Positions 14,898-22,457 of a stretch of 34,889 bases of DNA are shown piece after piece. The translations under genes were made by a program, and so were the position numbers. The notes beneath the pieces were generated by a model. That model searched no databases. It had not been told where the DNA came from and saw only the letters and a list, made by a program, of their open reading frames with translations. How positions within the stretch are numbered: the first letter of the stretch is position 1; every line of letters begins with the position of its first letter. Source of the DNA: an uncultured Bacteroidales bacterium (lineage in GTDB: Bacteria > Bacteroidota > Bacteroidia > Bacteroidales > P3); NCBI GenBank assembly GCA_905234665.1, contig CAJOIV010000033.1, positions 1 to 34,889 on the forward strand, read 5' to 3'.

Positions 14898-16946
14898 TTA
14901 CCAGAGCCTGGCGCGCTGGTCGGGTGCGAGGTACATCTTGTCGCCTTCCTTGATGCCCCAGGCATCGATGAACTCGGTGACGTGCGGGAGGGTGGCGTTG
15001 ACGCGGTTCTCGGCCAGGGAGTGGACGTCGGCGGCGGTGAGCGCGAGCTTCATCTCCTCACGGATGTTGCTGGCCCAGACACCGGCGTAGGCCAGGAAGA
15101 AACGCTGGGCGGGCGTGAAGCCGTCCATCTCCTTGCTGTTGACCTGCTTCTTGGCGAGGGCGTTCTGGAGGGCCTGGTAGCTGATGTGGAGGCCACCATT
15201 GTCGGCGATATTCTCGCCAAGAGTGAGGGTGCCGTTGGCATAGGTCTCGGGGTTGTCGGAGACCTTGACCTTGTTGAACCAGTCGACCAGCACCTGGGCG
15301 TTGTTCTTGAAGTTGACAGTGTCCTCAGCTTCCCACCAGTCGTTTAGGTTGCCGTCCTTGTCGTAGTGGCGGCCCTGGTCGTCGAAGCCGTGGGTCATCT
15401 CGTGGCCGATGACCACGCCGATGGCGCCGTAGTTGAAGGCATCGTCAGCATTCATGTCGAAGAAAGGCTTCTGCAGGATACCTGCGGGGAAGCATATCTC
15501 GTTGGTGGTGGGGTTGTAGTAGGCGTTGACGGTCTGGGGTGTCATGCCCCACTCTTCCTTATCGACGGGCTTGTCGATTTTCGAGACCATGTAGGCGATG
15601 TCGAACTCGTTGGAGCGGACGACGTTGGCGAAGTAGCTGTCCTCCTTGATTTCGAGGCCGCTATAGTCGCGCCACTTGTCGGGGTAGCCCACCTTGACGG
15701 TGATGGTGGCGAGTTTCTCGAGGGCGCGCTGTTTGGTGACGTCGCTCATCCAGTCGGCGTTGTTGATGCGGTCTTTGAAGGCCTCTTTGAGGTTGTTGAC
15801 CATCTCGACCATGCGGCTCTTGGCCTCGGGGGGGAAGAAGCGGGCCACATAGAGTTCGCCAAGGGCCTCGCCCATGACGCCGTCGACAGTGGAGGTGACA
15901 CGTTTCCAGCGGGGACGGAGCTGTTCGGCGCCGCTGACGGCCTTGCCGTAGTATGCGAAATTGGCGTTGACGAAGTCGCTGCTGAGATAGGCGGCGGCGG
16001 AACGGATGACAGTCCAGGCATAGTAGGCTTTGACGGCCTCGATGCTCTTGGCCTCGTTCAAGACCTTGCCCACCTCCTGGATGTACTCAGGCTGGCACAT
16101 GTTGAAGCTCGTGAGCTGGGGGAGTCCTATCTGGGAGAAATAGTTACGATAGTCGACACCAGGGGTTCTGGTGGAGGCTTCGTCGAGGGTCATCTTGTTG
16201 TAGGTCTTGAAGGGGTCGCGGTTGGTCTCGTTGTCGTACTGGGCGCGGGCGAGACGGGTTTCGAGGTCCATGACCATCCTGGCGAGCTGGGCAGAGGTGC
16301 GGCCGCTGAGCTTGTCGTAGCCGGCGTTGGCGAACTGGGCTTCCATCATCTCGATGTACTTCTGGCGGAGTGCGGGCTCGCGGCCATCGTTCTTGAGGTA
16401 GTAGTCGCGCTCGCCCATGCCGATGCCGGTCTGGTAGAGCCAGGCGATGCACTGGTCTGCATCCTGGGCGTCAGCCTCGTTGAAGAGGGCGAAGAAGGGG
16501 TTGATGCCGATTCCGTGGAGACGGCGCATCTCGGCCTGGAGGTCGTCGGCGGTCTTGAGGGCGACAATCTCATTGAGGTAGGGCATGATAGGTTCGGCGC
16601 CCTGCTTTTCGATGGTGGCGGTGTCCATGCCCACCTTGTAGAGGGTGGCAATCTTGTCGCCATAGCTGCCGGGCTCGTTGGCGTTGGAGGTGAGGGAGTC
16701 GATGAGCGTGCGGAGCTGTTCCTGGTTGGTCTCGGCAAGGACATCGAAGGCGCCGTAGCGGCTGTGTTCGGCATCGAGCGGGTGGTTTTTCAGCCAGCCG
16801 CCACAGGCGTAGTGGTAGAAATCCTCGGCCGGGCTGACGGTGGTGTCGAGGTTGTCGAGCGACACGCCCGAGGTCAATTCGGTTTTCTTGTTACAAGCGG
16901 TTGCAAGCATAGTGAGGCTCATAACGGTTAATAAGACTTTTTTCAT
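14898..16946 (-). CDS. M13-family metallopeptidase lipoprotein (PepO-like)
   Basis: A 682-aa zinc endopeptidase of the neprilysin/PepO family. The signal MLATAC gives a lipid-anchored Cys 18, so the enzyme is periplasmic or surface-tethered. The M13 N-terminal domain covers most of the first 480 residues (VSPAEDFYHYACGGWL near its start). The catalytic motif is His 515-Glu-Met-Thr-His 519 in VIGHEMTHGFDDQGR, and the third zinc ligand is Glu 578 in GENIADNGG. The family's NAYYNPTTNEICFPAG segment is present. Length is normal. It degrades peptides of moderate size. It lies 11 bp after the next minus-strand gene, probably as one operon. Confidence 0.95.
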   Translation of the reverse strand: MKKVLLTVMSLTMLATACNKKTELTSGVSLDNLDTTVSPAEDFYHYACGGWLKNHPLDAEHSRYGAFDVLAETNQEQLRTLIDSLTSNANEPGSYGDKIATLYKVGMDTATIEKQGAEPIMPYLNEIVALKTADDLQAEMRRLHGIGINPFFALFNEADAQDADQCIAWLYQTGIGMGERDYYLKNDGREPALRQKYIEMMEAQFANAGYDKLSGRTSAQLARMVMDLETRLARAQYDNETNRDPFKTYNKMTLDEASTRTPGVDYRNYFSQIGLPQLTSFNMCQPEYIQEVGKVLNEAKSIEAVKAYYAWTVIRSAAAYLSSDFVNANFAYYGKAVSGAEQLRPRWKRVTSTVDGVMGEALGELYVARFFPPEAKSRMVEMVNNLKEAFKDRINNADWMSDVTKQRALEKLATITVKVGYPDKWRDYSGLEIKEDSYFANVVRSNEFDIAYMVSKIDKPVDKEEWGMTPQTVNAYYNPTTNEICFPAGILQKPFFDMNADDAFNYGAIGVVIGHEMTHGFDDQGRHYDKDGNLNDWWEAEDTVNFKNNAQVLVDWFNKVKVSDNPETYANGTLTLGENIADNGGLHISYQALQNALAKKQVNSKEMDGFTPAQRFFLAYAGVWASNIREEMKLALTAADVHSLAENRVNATLPHVTEFIDAWGIKEGDKMYLAPDQRARLW

Positions 16947-16957
16947 GTGGTGATTGA

Positions 16958-17848
16958 TTAATTAGAGTTCTTGTGGAAGAGGGCTCGGAACCACCCTGTG
17001 CCGATGTAGGCCTTCAGCGAGAAGCCCAGGGTGTAGCGGCCCATCACATCGTCGTGCAAGGCCTGGTGTCCCTCGTCGGAGAGGATCGTGACAGGGAGAT
17101 AGGGCGTGATGCCGTCCTCGATGGCCACGGGGAGAGTCGAGAGCTCGCTGTTGGCGTGCGTCCTGTCGTAATACAGTTCGGTGCTGACGGTGCTGAGGTT
17201 GACGGGGTTTGTCATCGGCAGCATGGCATAGAGCAGCACCTCGAAGCCCGGCGTGGTGAATCCCAGTTCGAACCGCACCGAGTGGCTCACGGGGTTCAGC
17301 AGCGCCTCGCAGCGGTATTCGCGGAGGCCGTAGCCGTCCATCGGGTCGTAACGTTCCTGTGTGGGATAGGGAGGCCAGGGACCCTGACGGGGCGCGTCGA
17401 GGTAGACCTTGCCGTTGGTGTTGAGATTGAAGAGATAGGCCGCGCCGGCAAAAAGGCCCACCTTGTTCTCCCCGCCATAAGGGATGATGTTCCAACGGGC
17501 GGTGAGGTAGGTGGAAATCTGGTCGTAGGTCAGATAGGGCTCCTCGAGCCACGAGTAGTAACGCTGGTCGAAGACTGGGTCGGCATCCTTGTGCCCGCGG
17601 TGCATGGTGATGCGCTCGCCGATGGCGAAATTGAAGGACCCGCCGACGGGCAGCAGACGCAGTTCGACGGGCACCGAAATATTGGTACAGGCGCGCGAAA
17701 AGTCCACCTCGAATCCTGCACCAGGGGCGAAACTCAGTACAAACTGCCCGTTTGCGGAGGCCTCCTGTGCAGGCGGCTCCGAGTCCTGACCATAGCATAA
17801 AGAGATAGCAATCAGGCAACTGACCAATATCGACAGTCCTCTTTTCAT
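16958..17848 (-). CDS. Predicted outer-membrane beta-barrel protein
   Basis: A 296-aa protein with a signal peptide (MKRGLSILVSCLIAISLCYG, then QDSEPPAQ). The mature part is rich in alternating strands, for example FVLSFAPGAGFEVDF, VPVELRLLPVGGSFNFAIG, YLTARWNIIPYGG and a final YTLGFSLKAYIGTGWFRALF. It looks like an outer-membrane barrel of unknown role, not assigned to a named family. The frame is open four codons further up to a TTG; the ATG at 17846-17848 starts the signal peptide. Promoter -7 element at 17865-17872. It is followed after 11 bp by the M13 peptidase gene. Confidence 0.65.
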   Translation of the reverse strand: MKRGLSILVSCLIAISLCYGQDSEPPAQEASANGQFVLSFAPGAGFEVDFSRACTNISVPVELRLLPVGGSFNFAIGERITMHRGHKDADPVFDQRYYSWLEEPYLTYDQISTYLTARWNIIPYGGENKVGLFAGAAYLFNLNTNGKVYLDAPRQGPWPPYPTQERYDPMDGYGLREYRCEALLNPVSHSVRFELGFTTPGFEVLLYAMLPMTNPVNLSTVSTELYYDRTHANSELSTLPVAIEDGITPYLPVTILSDEGHQALHDDVMGRYTLGFSLKAYIGTGWFRALFHKNSN

Positions 17849-17864
17849 GGGAAGTAACAATTTG

Positions 17865-17872
17865 CAAATATA
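17865..17872 (-). promoter_or_regulatory. Promoter -7 element for the beta-barrel/M13 operon
   Basis: Minus-strand TCG then TATATTTG and CA. It is very close to the ATG at 17848, so the leader would be only about 10 nt. Confidence 0.6.
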
Positions 17873-17879
17873 CGAAGAA

Positions 17880-17908
17880 AATTGAAAATTGAAAGTTGAA
17901 AGTTGAAA
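17880..17908. repeat. ATTGAAA/GTTGAAA heptanucleotide repeat
   Basis: Units ATTGAAA, ATTGAAA, GTTGAAA, GTTGAAA follow each other just upstream of the promoter at 17865. Same class as the repeats at 113-127 and 8266-8299. Confidence 0.75.
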
Positions 17909-18076
17909 AATGAGAACTAAAAACTGCGGCAGCCACTTCTCCCCTATGAGAGTGGTCTCCAGTGGAGACTACGAGGGCGACGAGGCGAAGAGTCCGAGGA
18001 GCCGACAACTCCTATCTTCTGAACCTTCTTCATGCTACCCCCATATGGGCGGAGGAGTGTGTCAAAAAAGTTGAGA

Positions 18077-18099
18077 GTTGGAAAAAAAGTGTATCTTTG
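18077..18099 (+). promoter_or_regulatory. Promoter of the HET-C-like gene
   Basis: TATCTTTG (18092-18099) followed by CA; GTTGG (18077-18081) stands at the 10-base spacing where other promoters here have GTCGG. Confidence 0.7.
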
Positions 18100-18107
18100 C
18101 AAATCAT

Positions 18108-18139
18108 ATCAACGTATCAACCCATCAACGTATCAACAT
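18108..18139 (+). repeat. Four tandem 8-bp repeats (ATCAACNN) in a 5' leader
   Basis: ATCAACGT, ATCAACCC, ATCAACGT and ATCAACAT fill the space between promoter and ATG of the HET-C-like gene. Confidence 0.8.
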
Positions 18140-18141
18140 AT

Positions 18142-18834
18142 ATGACAGACGATATCGACAACAAAAACAATGGGATACCCTCTACCGGAAGCACTGGGCG
18201 GCTGGATTCATTCGGTATCAAAACACACGAATTGATGCTCGACGACGCCTTTTCTGGCTCCATCTACCCCCAAAAGGCGGTCAAATGGATGCGCATCGGG
18301 ATAGGATTCTGGTCCGACGTCGTGTTGATGCTCAAGGAAAGCGTCCACCTCGACAACCATTTCGGCAACGACCTCCTCATAAAGAGGTACAAGGACTGCA
18401 TCGACGGGTTCCACAAGAAAGCCAAGAGCAAGCACTATATCGGCGCAGGTGTCTGCCTCCACACCATCGGCGACTTCTACGCCCACACCAATTACATTGA
18501 CCTCTACAGCCTCTATGCCCAGCAGAAGGGGCTCTCGCTCGACATCATCGACATCCCCACCTTCTCCACACTCATGGACAATGCAGACTTTCTCGCCTTT
18601 GCCAAGAGCCAGGGGGAGCTGCGTGCCGGCACCTACGGATTGATAAGCGACATCGTCGAGAAGATATTCAAGACCAAGCCCAAGGAAGGCTCGCACACCC
18701 TGATGAACCTCGACTCGAACGAGTCGTACAACGGAGGCAAGCCTTATGCCCCGGGCATGGACTTCACCAAGCATGAAGCCTCCGTGCGCGTGGCCTACGA
18801 GGAGTGCCGCGCCCTGCTGCAGGACCAACTATAG
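18142..18834 (+). CDS. HET-C-like, putative metal-dependent protein
   Basis: A 230-aa protein without signal peptide. It contains features of the HET-C / zinc-dependent phospholipase C-like fold: His 29 in GIKTHELML, the HLDNHF cluster (His 69, Asp 71, His 73) and GVCLHTIGDFYAHTNYIDLY with His 107, Asp 111 and His 115. The spacing of these His and Asp residues is that of metal ligands in this fold. HET-C proteins function in fungal incompatibility, and bacterial members include toxins. Substrate and activity here are unknown. The frame is open upstream, but the promoter at 18092 and the family start favour ATG 18142. It ends in CTATAG, shared with the stop of the converging gene. Confidence 0.65.
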   Translation: MTDDIDNKNNGIPSTGSTGRLDSFGIKTHELMLDDAFSGSIYPQKAVKWMRIGIGFWSDVVLMLKESVHLDNHFGNDLLIKRYKDCIDGFHKKAKSKHYIGAGVCLHTIGDFYAHTNYIDLYSLYAQQKGLSLDIIDIPTFSTLMDNADFLAFAKSQGELRAGTYGLISDIVEKIFKTKPKEGSHTLMNLDSNESYNGGKPYAPGMDFTKHEASVRVAYEECRALLQDQL

Positions 18835-19311
18835 CGGCAGCCGATAGTAGACACATTCGGCATCGCGGTAGAATTCCTTTGCGCCCCAACGCTGCCAGTA
18901 TTGGTGGGTTTTCAGCCTGTGGAGCACGGGGACGAAAACGAAGTCGTAGGATGCCTTTAGTTCGGGCATGATGCTCATGAGCATGTCGTAGTTGAGGGGC
19001 GTGCCGCGATAGGCGGGAGCGACGATGAATGAGAACACCGCCGTATAGCGGAGGGCATTCAACGAGGCCAGCAAGGCGGGCGCCTCGGTTTCTATTGCCG
19101 GGCATTCCTCCTCGATGCGGTAGTCGCTCATGTTCAACAGGCCTATCACGGTTCCGTCCCCGTCGACAGCTTTGACGCTGAGCGGCCAGTTGAAATGGAG
19201 ACACCTGACCCAACCTTCCACCTCCCGGCGGTCGAAACCATATTGGCGCACCATCCAGTCGACGGTCAAGGGGGCATCCCCGGGGGACATCCTATGCAAA
19301 GTGTACGGCAT
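18829..19311 (-). CDS. GNAT-family acetyltransferase-like protein
   Basis: A 160-aa protein. MPYTLHRMSPGDAPLTVDWM is a typical first strand of GNAT enzymes; VKAVDGDGTVIGLLNMSD is strand 2-3, and FSFIVAPAYRGTPLNYDMLM is the acetyl-CoA-binding V.P.YRG region, followed by the YWQRWGAKEFYRD end where a bulge and final strand are expected. It probably acetylates a small molecule or protein; the substrate is unknown. It overlaps the upstream DUF2156 gene by 20 bp and its stop shares bases 18829-18834 with the HET-C-like stop. Codon 8 is an alternative start but would remove the first strand. Confidence 0.72.
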   Translation of the reverse strand: MPYTLHRMSPGDAPLTVDWMVRQYGFDRREVEGWVRCLHFNWPLSVKAVDGDGTVIGLLNMSDYRIEEECPAIETEAPALLASLNALRYTAVFSFIVAPAYRGTPLNYDMLMSIMPELKASYDFVFVPVLHRLKTHQYWQRWGAKEFYRDAECVYYRLPL

Positions 19312-20188
19312 TGTAGCTCAATAGGGTTATGGGATGATACGAAAGCTTGGATTTCCGCAGTCCCTCGATGCCCATATCTTCCTCGCGGTTGACATACACG
19401 TATTGCTCGGGGAGGCGGGCAGCAAACTGCTGGTTTATGACGGGGAAAAGGCCGTCGATGTCGCGGTCGGCCTTCTCGACGCAAATGTCGAACGTGTCGG
19501 TGGTGACGGGTGCGCCATAGGTGAAAGCCACCATACGGCCGCCGAGATAGATACTGCCCCCGGTCATGCCCAGTTCGTCCCAATGGGAGAAGACCGTTTC
19601 CACCACCCGCTGCTCGGCGCTGATGGTGTCGCCATAGACGGGGTTCCGGTCGCCCCTTTCCTTGCGCCAGAGGGCCTCGAGCCGACGGCATTCGTCGAAC
19701 ATGGAAGGCTCGAGCGGACGGTAAATGAAGTCGGGATACAGGGAAAGGAAGCGGTTCACATGATTGCGTTTGGCTTTCAGCTTTCCGCCGGACAACTCGA
19801 CAAGGTCGGATCGGAGATAGAGATAGTCGTACTGGTTGCGACGGGGTTCAATATGGATGGAGAGCCGTGGGGTGAGGGCCGACAGGGCTTCGACCTGGTC
19901 GTCTTCCAGCCCCTGGATTGAGAACGGGCCTCCCGCATCGGCATGGAGGGCGTCAATCAGTTCTTCCGAAAGGGGACCCGGGGTACAGACCATATAGGCA
20001 TGACTTCCCTCCCAGCCAAAACGCAACACCACACTGTCTTCGAGGACACACACCTGTGTGCGGAACCAGAACTCCCATCCAACAAGATTGGCAAAGGTGT
20101 AGTTGCAGTTGCGCCGTCCGGCATGCAATGACACAGCCTGCATTGCCTCACGGTCGGCGATGGTCAACGGGTGGAAATCAAGCATCAT
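19292..20188 (-). CDS. DUF2156-domain protein (phosphatidylglycerol lysyltransferase C-terminal-like)
   Basis: A 298-aa cytosolic protein resembling stand-alone DUF2156 proteins: LDFHPLTIADREAMQAVS, NYTFANLVGWEFWFRT, then YDYLYLRSDLVELSGGKLKA with KRNHVNRFL, and the closing MGIEGLRKSKLSYHP motif. DUF2156 contains two GNAT-like subdomains as in aminoacyl-lipid synthases, but without the membrane flippase part an acyl- or aminoacyl-transferase role is only inferred. Two ATG codons open the frame. It overlaps the following GNAT gene by 20 bp, so the two are cotranscribed. Promoter -7 element at 20252-20259. Confidence 0.85.
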   Translation of the reverse strand: MMLDFHPLTIADREAMQAVSLHAGRRNCNYTFANLVGWEFWFRTQVCVLEDSVVLRFGWEGSHAYMVCTPGPLSEELIDALHADAGGPFSIQGLEDDQVEALSALTPRLSIHIEPRRNQYDYLYLRSDLVELSGGKLKAKRNHVNRFLSLYPDFIYRPLEPSMFDECRRLEALWRKERGDRNPVYGDTISAEQRVVETVFSHWDELGMTGGSIYLGGRMVAFTYGAPVTTDTFDICVEKADRDIDGLFPVINQQFAARLPEQYVYVNREEDMGIEGLRKSKLSYHPITLLSYNAVHFA

Positions 20189-20251
20189 CTATCGGAGTAT
20201 TATTTGTTTTGCTTTGCAGTATGATACAATCTTCACTACTGTTTCGTGCTG

Positions 20252-20259
20252 CAAAGATA
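20252..20259 (-). promoter_or_regulatory. Promoter -7 element of the DUF2156-GNAT operon
   Basis: Minus-strand TATCTTTG followed by CA. The bases before it read TGC instead of the usual KCG. Confidence 0.7.
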
Positions 20260-20350
20260 GCAATAATTCCTGAACTATCAGAAAAAAAACTCCTTGCGAC
20301 AGTAGCCGTCCTATGGCTGCCAACCGAAGTGGAGGCAAGCCCACAAGCGT

Positions 20351-20457
20351 CGGCGACGACTTTCAGGCCTCCACGCAGACGGTTCGATCCACATGGCCGC
20401 GAGGCATACCAAGCCACGAGGGTGGCCATGGCCTCGGTCTCGGCATCCTCGGTGATG
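20351..20457 (-). pseudogene. groEL fragment (pseudogene remnant)
   Basis: Read on the minus strand, this segment encodes [14 protein letters not shown], a 9-residue insert (AWYASRPCG and neighbours), then [11 protein letters not shown]. It corresponds to the groL region at about 26824-26904 of the same window ([20 protein letters not shown]). The first 34 bases differ from groL at only two sites; then a 29-base segment replaces two groL bases. The reading departs from GroEL on the far side. It lies between divergent genes and has no complete frame, so it is a relic of a partial copy. Confidence 0.8.
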
Positions 20458-20518
20458 GTACGACGATGTTTAGTCGGTCTTCCTTGAAAAAATATTTTGT
20501 CATTCCAAAAAAAAGTCG

Positions 20519-20526
20519 TACTTTTG
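20519..20526 (+). promoter_or_regulatory. Promoter -7 element of the VapBC-type operon
   Basis: TCG then TACTTTTG and CA; the ATG is 23 bases further on. Confidence 0.7.
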
Positions 20527-20548
20527 CAGTCGAAAAAACAACACTATC

Positions 20549-20815
20549 ATGTGCACATATAGCATAACTTTAAACGACAATCTCGTTGAGCGGGCACGCC
20601 CGGCCATTGGTGCCGATACCGACATCAGCCAATGGATGCAACGGCAGATGGAGGCTCTTCTCATTCGCCTTGCTGTTACTCCTCAACGCAAAGATAACCC
20701 GTATGCTCCCGACCTGGAGGCAATCCTCGCAATGCCATTGCTCGACAAGGCCGACGTGGGCATCAACGGAGAACAAGCCCGTATGGACTACTATAAAGAA
20801 AAGTACGCCCTATGA
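20549..20815 (+). CDS. Antitoxin of PIN-domain pair
   Basis: An 88-aa protein. MCTYSITLNDNLVERARPAI looks like a ribbon-helix-helix strand and first helix of the DUF6364/VapB type, then DISQWMQRQMEALLIRLAV is the second helix; NPYAPDLEAILAMPLLDK and the acidic tail would bind the toxin. The stop overlaps the toxin start by 4 bases (ATGA at 20812-20815). Autoregulation of the promoter at 20519 is expected from the family. Confidence 0.78.
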   Translation: MCTYSITLNDNLVERARPAIGADTDISQWMQRQMEALLIRLAVTPQRKDNPYAPDLEAILAMPLLDKADVGINGEQARMDYYKEKYAL

Positions 20816-21231
20816 ACCGTGTATTCCTCGACACCAATGTGTTGCTCGACGTGCTGCTGCGCCGCGAACCATTTGTAAACGACTCTGCTCAAGTATTGAA
20901 TATGGGGTTCAAAGGAGAAATTGATCTCTATGCCACACCACTCAGTTTTGCCACCTGTCTTTTCGTAGCCCGCAAGTCTCTGGGATACACCAACACTTTG
21001 GAGGCATTGAAAATACTTGAACGGCATATCCGCATCGTAACTATGGATGCGGCGCAACTCCATGAAGCTTTATATGACACTGCTCCAGATTTTGAAGACA
21101 TGCTGCAATACCATGCAGCCCTTACAGCAAAATGCAGTCATATTATTACACGCAACGAACAACATTTTCCCATGAGTGAAGTTGCAGTGATGTCCCCAAC
21201 CGCTTTTTTACAGACACAATTCGCCGTATAA
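20812..21231 (+). CDS. PIN-domain (VapC-type) ribonuclease toxin
   Basis: A 139-aa PIN protein. The first acidic residue is Asp 7 in VFLDTNVLLDVLL; the DFEDMLQYHAALTAKCSHIITRN segment supplies the other acidic residues and the closing strand (IITRN..HF). Such enzymes cut RNA with metal ions. It is translationally coupled to the antitoxin before it. The length and the LLRREPF motif match Bacteroidetes PIN toxins. The gene ends about 10 bp before base composition shifts to clearly AT-rich. Confidence 0.88.
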   Translation: MNRVFLDTNVLLDVLLRREPFVNDSAQVLNMGFKGEIDLYATPLSFATCLFVARKSLGYTNTLEALKILERHIRIVTMDAAQLHEALYDTAPDFEDMLQYHAALTAKCSHIITRNEQHFPMSEVAVMSPTAFLQTQFAV

Positions 21232-21285
21232 TGCTGTCGTGCATATCAGGTATTAAAAATATTTGGCCTGAAAAAGAAAAAAAAT

Positions 21286-22095
21286 ATGGGACTAAGTTCA
21301 AATATCCTTTGGCATCAAACCGACAAGAATGGTTTCTATGAGATACTACATTCAAAGAGGCTATGCTATTCTTATAGTCTTGAAAGAATCATTCTTAAGA
21401 ACGGGTTAAAGCCTATGGCGTTTCCCATGATTAGCGCTAGCGATTATCCATTTTCTGAGATTGGCAATAATCAATGGACTTATGGTGATTACTGTATAGG
21501 TTTCAAACAAAAATGGGGCGAAGAAGCAGGGTTTTCCCCGGTATGCTATTGTAGTTATGGTTCTCGTATTTTACAACAATTAAATGGATTGTTAAGAATA
21601 GCAACAGAATATGGTTCTTCAAATCTTGTTGATTGGGTCATGAATATGTTCGCTCAAATGAAGTTTGTTGAGGCACCTCTAAAAACAAAAAATCAGCTGT
21701 ATGAAAAGTATCGTTTTTATGATGAACGTGAATGGAGAGCTATTCCAAACAAACCCGAACTATATGAAGCCGAGCTGAAGCCATATTTGACAGAAGAAGA
21801 TTATAAAGATTATAAAGAAAAAAACAACGGGAAATCACTTCTTGAAATAGGAGTTGACTTTCAATACGAAAATATCCATTACATTATAGTTGAGACTAAA
21901 GAGGATGTTCATAAAACCAGAGATATGGTAGGGGTAGAAGTCCATATCTTTACAAAAAATGAGGTGGTTGAAGATGTAATTGGAATTGAACATCATGAAG
22001 AGATTTTGCCTTCACAAATGCAATTGGACATTGAAGCAGCTCAACGTCAATTAGAAAAGGTTTTTAAAGGACTAAAGAAAACAAAGCAGGAATAA
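21286..22095 (+). CDS. AbiGi-like abortive-infection antitoxin family protein
   Basis: A 269-aa soluble protein in AT-rich DNA. The pattern fits the AbiGi family (putative abortive phage-resistance antitoxin): ILWHQTDKNGFYEILHSKRL at the start, PMISASDYPFSEI near 48, the YGDYCIGFKQKWGEEAGFSP motif around residues 66-85 and YRFYDEREWRAIP at 142-154. In lactococcal AbiG the partner AbiGii is a nucleotidyltransferase-like toxin; none is encoded next to this gene. It may therefore be an orphan, or act with the downstream membrane genes (inference). ATG follows an A-rich stretch; no good -7 element was seen in the 54-bp gap. Confidence 0.75.
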   Translation: MGLSSNILWHQTDKNGFYEILHSKRLCYSYSLERIILKNGLKPMAFPMISASDYPFSEIGNNQWTYGDYCIGFKQKWGEEAGFSPVCYCSYGSRILQQLNGLLRIATEYGSSNLVDWVMNMFAQMKFVEAPLKTKNQLYEKYRFYDEREWRAIPNKPELYEAELKPYLTEEDYKDYKEKNNGKSLLEIGVDFQYENIHYIIVETKEDVHKTRDMVGVEVHIFTKNEVVEDVIGIEHHEEILPSQMQLDIEAAQRQLEKVFKGLKKTKQE

Positions 22096-22197
22096 ACACA
22101 ATGGATTTCCCCCACTATACTTTTTGAGCCAAGAGAGTGTTTGGGTATAGTATTTGCTACTTCCCCAAAAAGATTTTTCCATTCCATTAAGAATTTG

Positions 22198-22205
22198 TAT
22201 CTTTG
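22198..22205 (+). promoter_or_regulatory. Promoter -7 element for the membrane-protein genes
   Basis: TATCTTTG followed by CA in the AT-rich insert. A leader of about 245 nt, or the short ORF at 22319, would follow. Confidence 0.65.
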
Positions 22206-22318
22206 CACCGCGAATTTAAAAATAACCAATATGATATAAAACGTAGAAATAGTAGAAATATTAGATACATATATTGAACATATCGTGACCGATTGCTCTC
22301 TATAAATCTGGAAAATTA

Positions 22319-22438
22319 ATGTTAGCAAAATCAGTCAACACGATGTTCACGCAAGGGCGTGAATTATTCGTTGTCGATAAGCTGACAGGTATTCCAGAAC
22401 CCATAGAGAGTATTGGCAACATCAAAAGAATAATTTAA
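22319..22438 (+). CDS. Possible 39-aa small protein
   Basis: A short frame with protein-like composition (MLAKSVNTMFTQGRELFVVD, then KLTGIPEPIESIGN and KRII). It lies downstream of a good promoter and 19 bp before the zinc-ribbon membrane protein. It could be a leader peptide, a genuine small protein or a fragment of a larger lost gene. No family recognised. Confidence 0.35.
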   Translation: MLAKSVNTMFTQGRELFVVDKLTGIPEPIESIGNIKRII

Positions 22439-22457
22439 CGCCTTTTTTGTGTAAAAT

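Larger units (their letters stand above)
22096..22457 (+). other. AT-rich leader region with promoter and a short ORF
   Basis: 362 bp between the AbiGi-like gene and the zinc-ribbon membrane protein gene. It contains the promoter at 22198-22205 and a possible 39-codon ORF (22319-22438). Nothing else was recognised. Confidence 0.55.
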
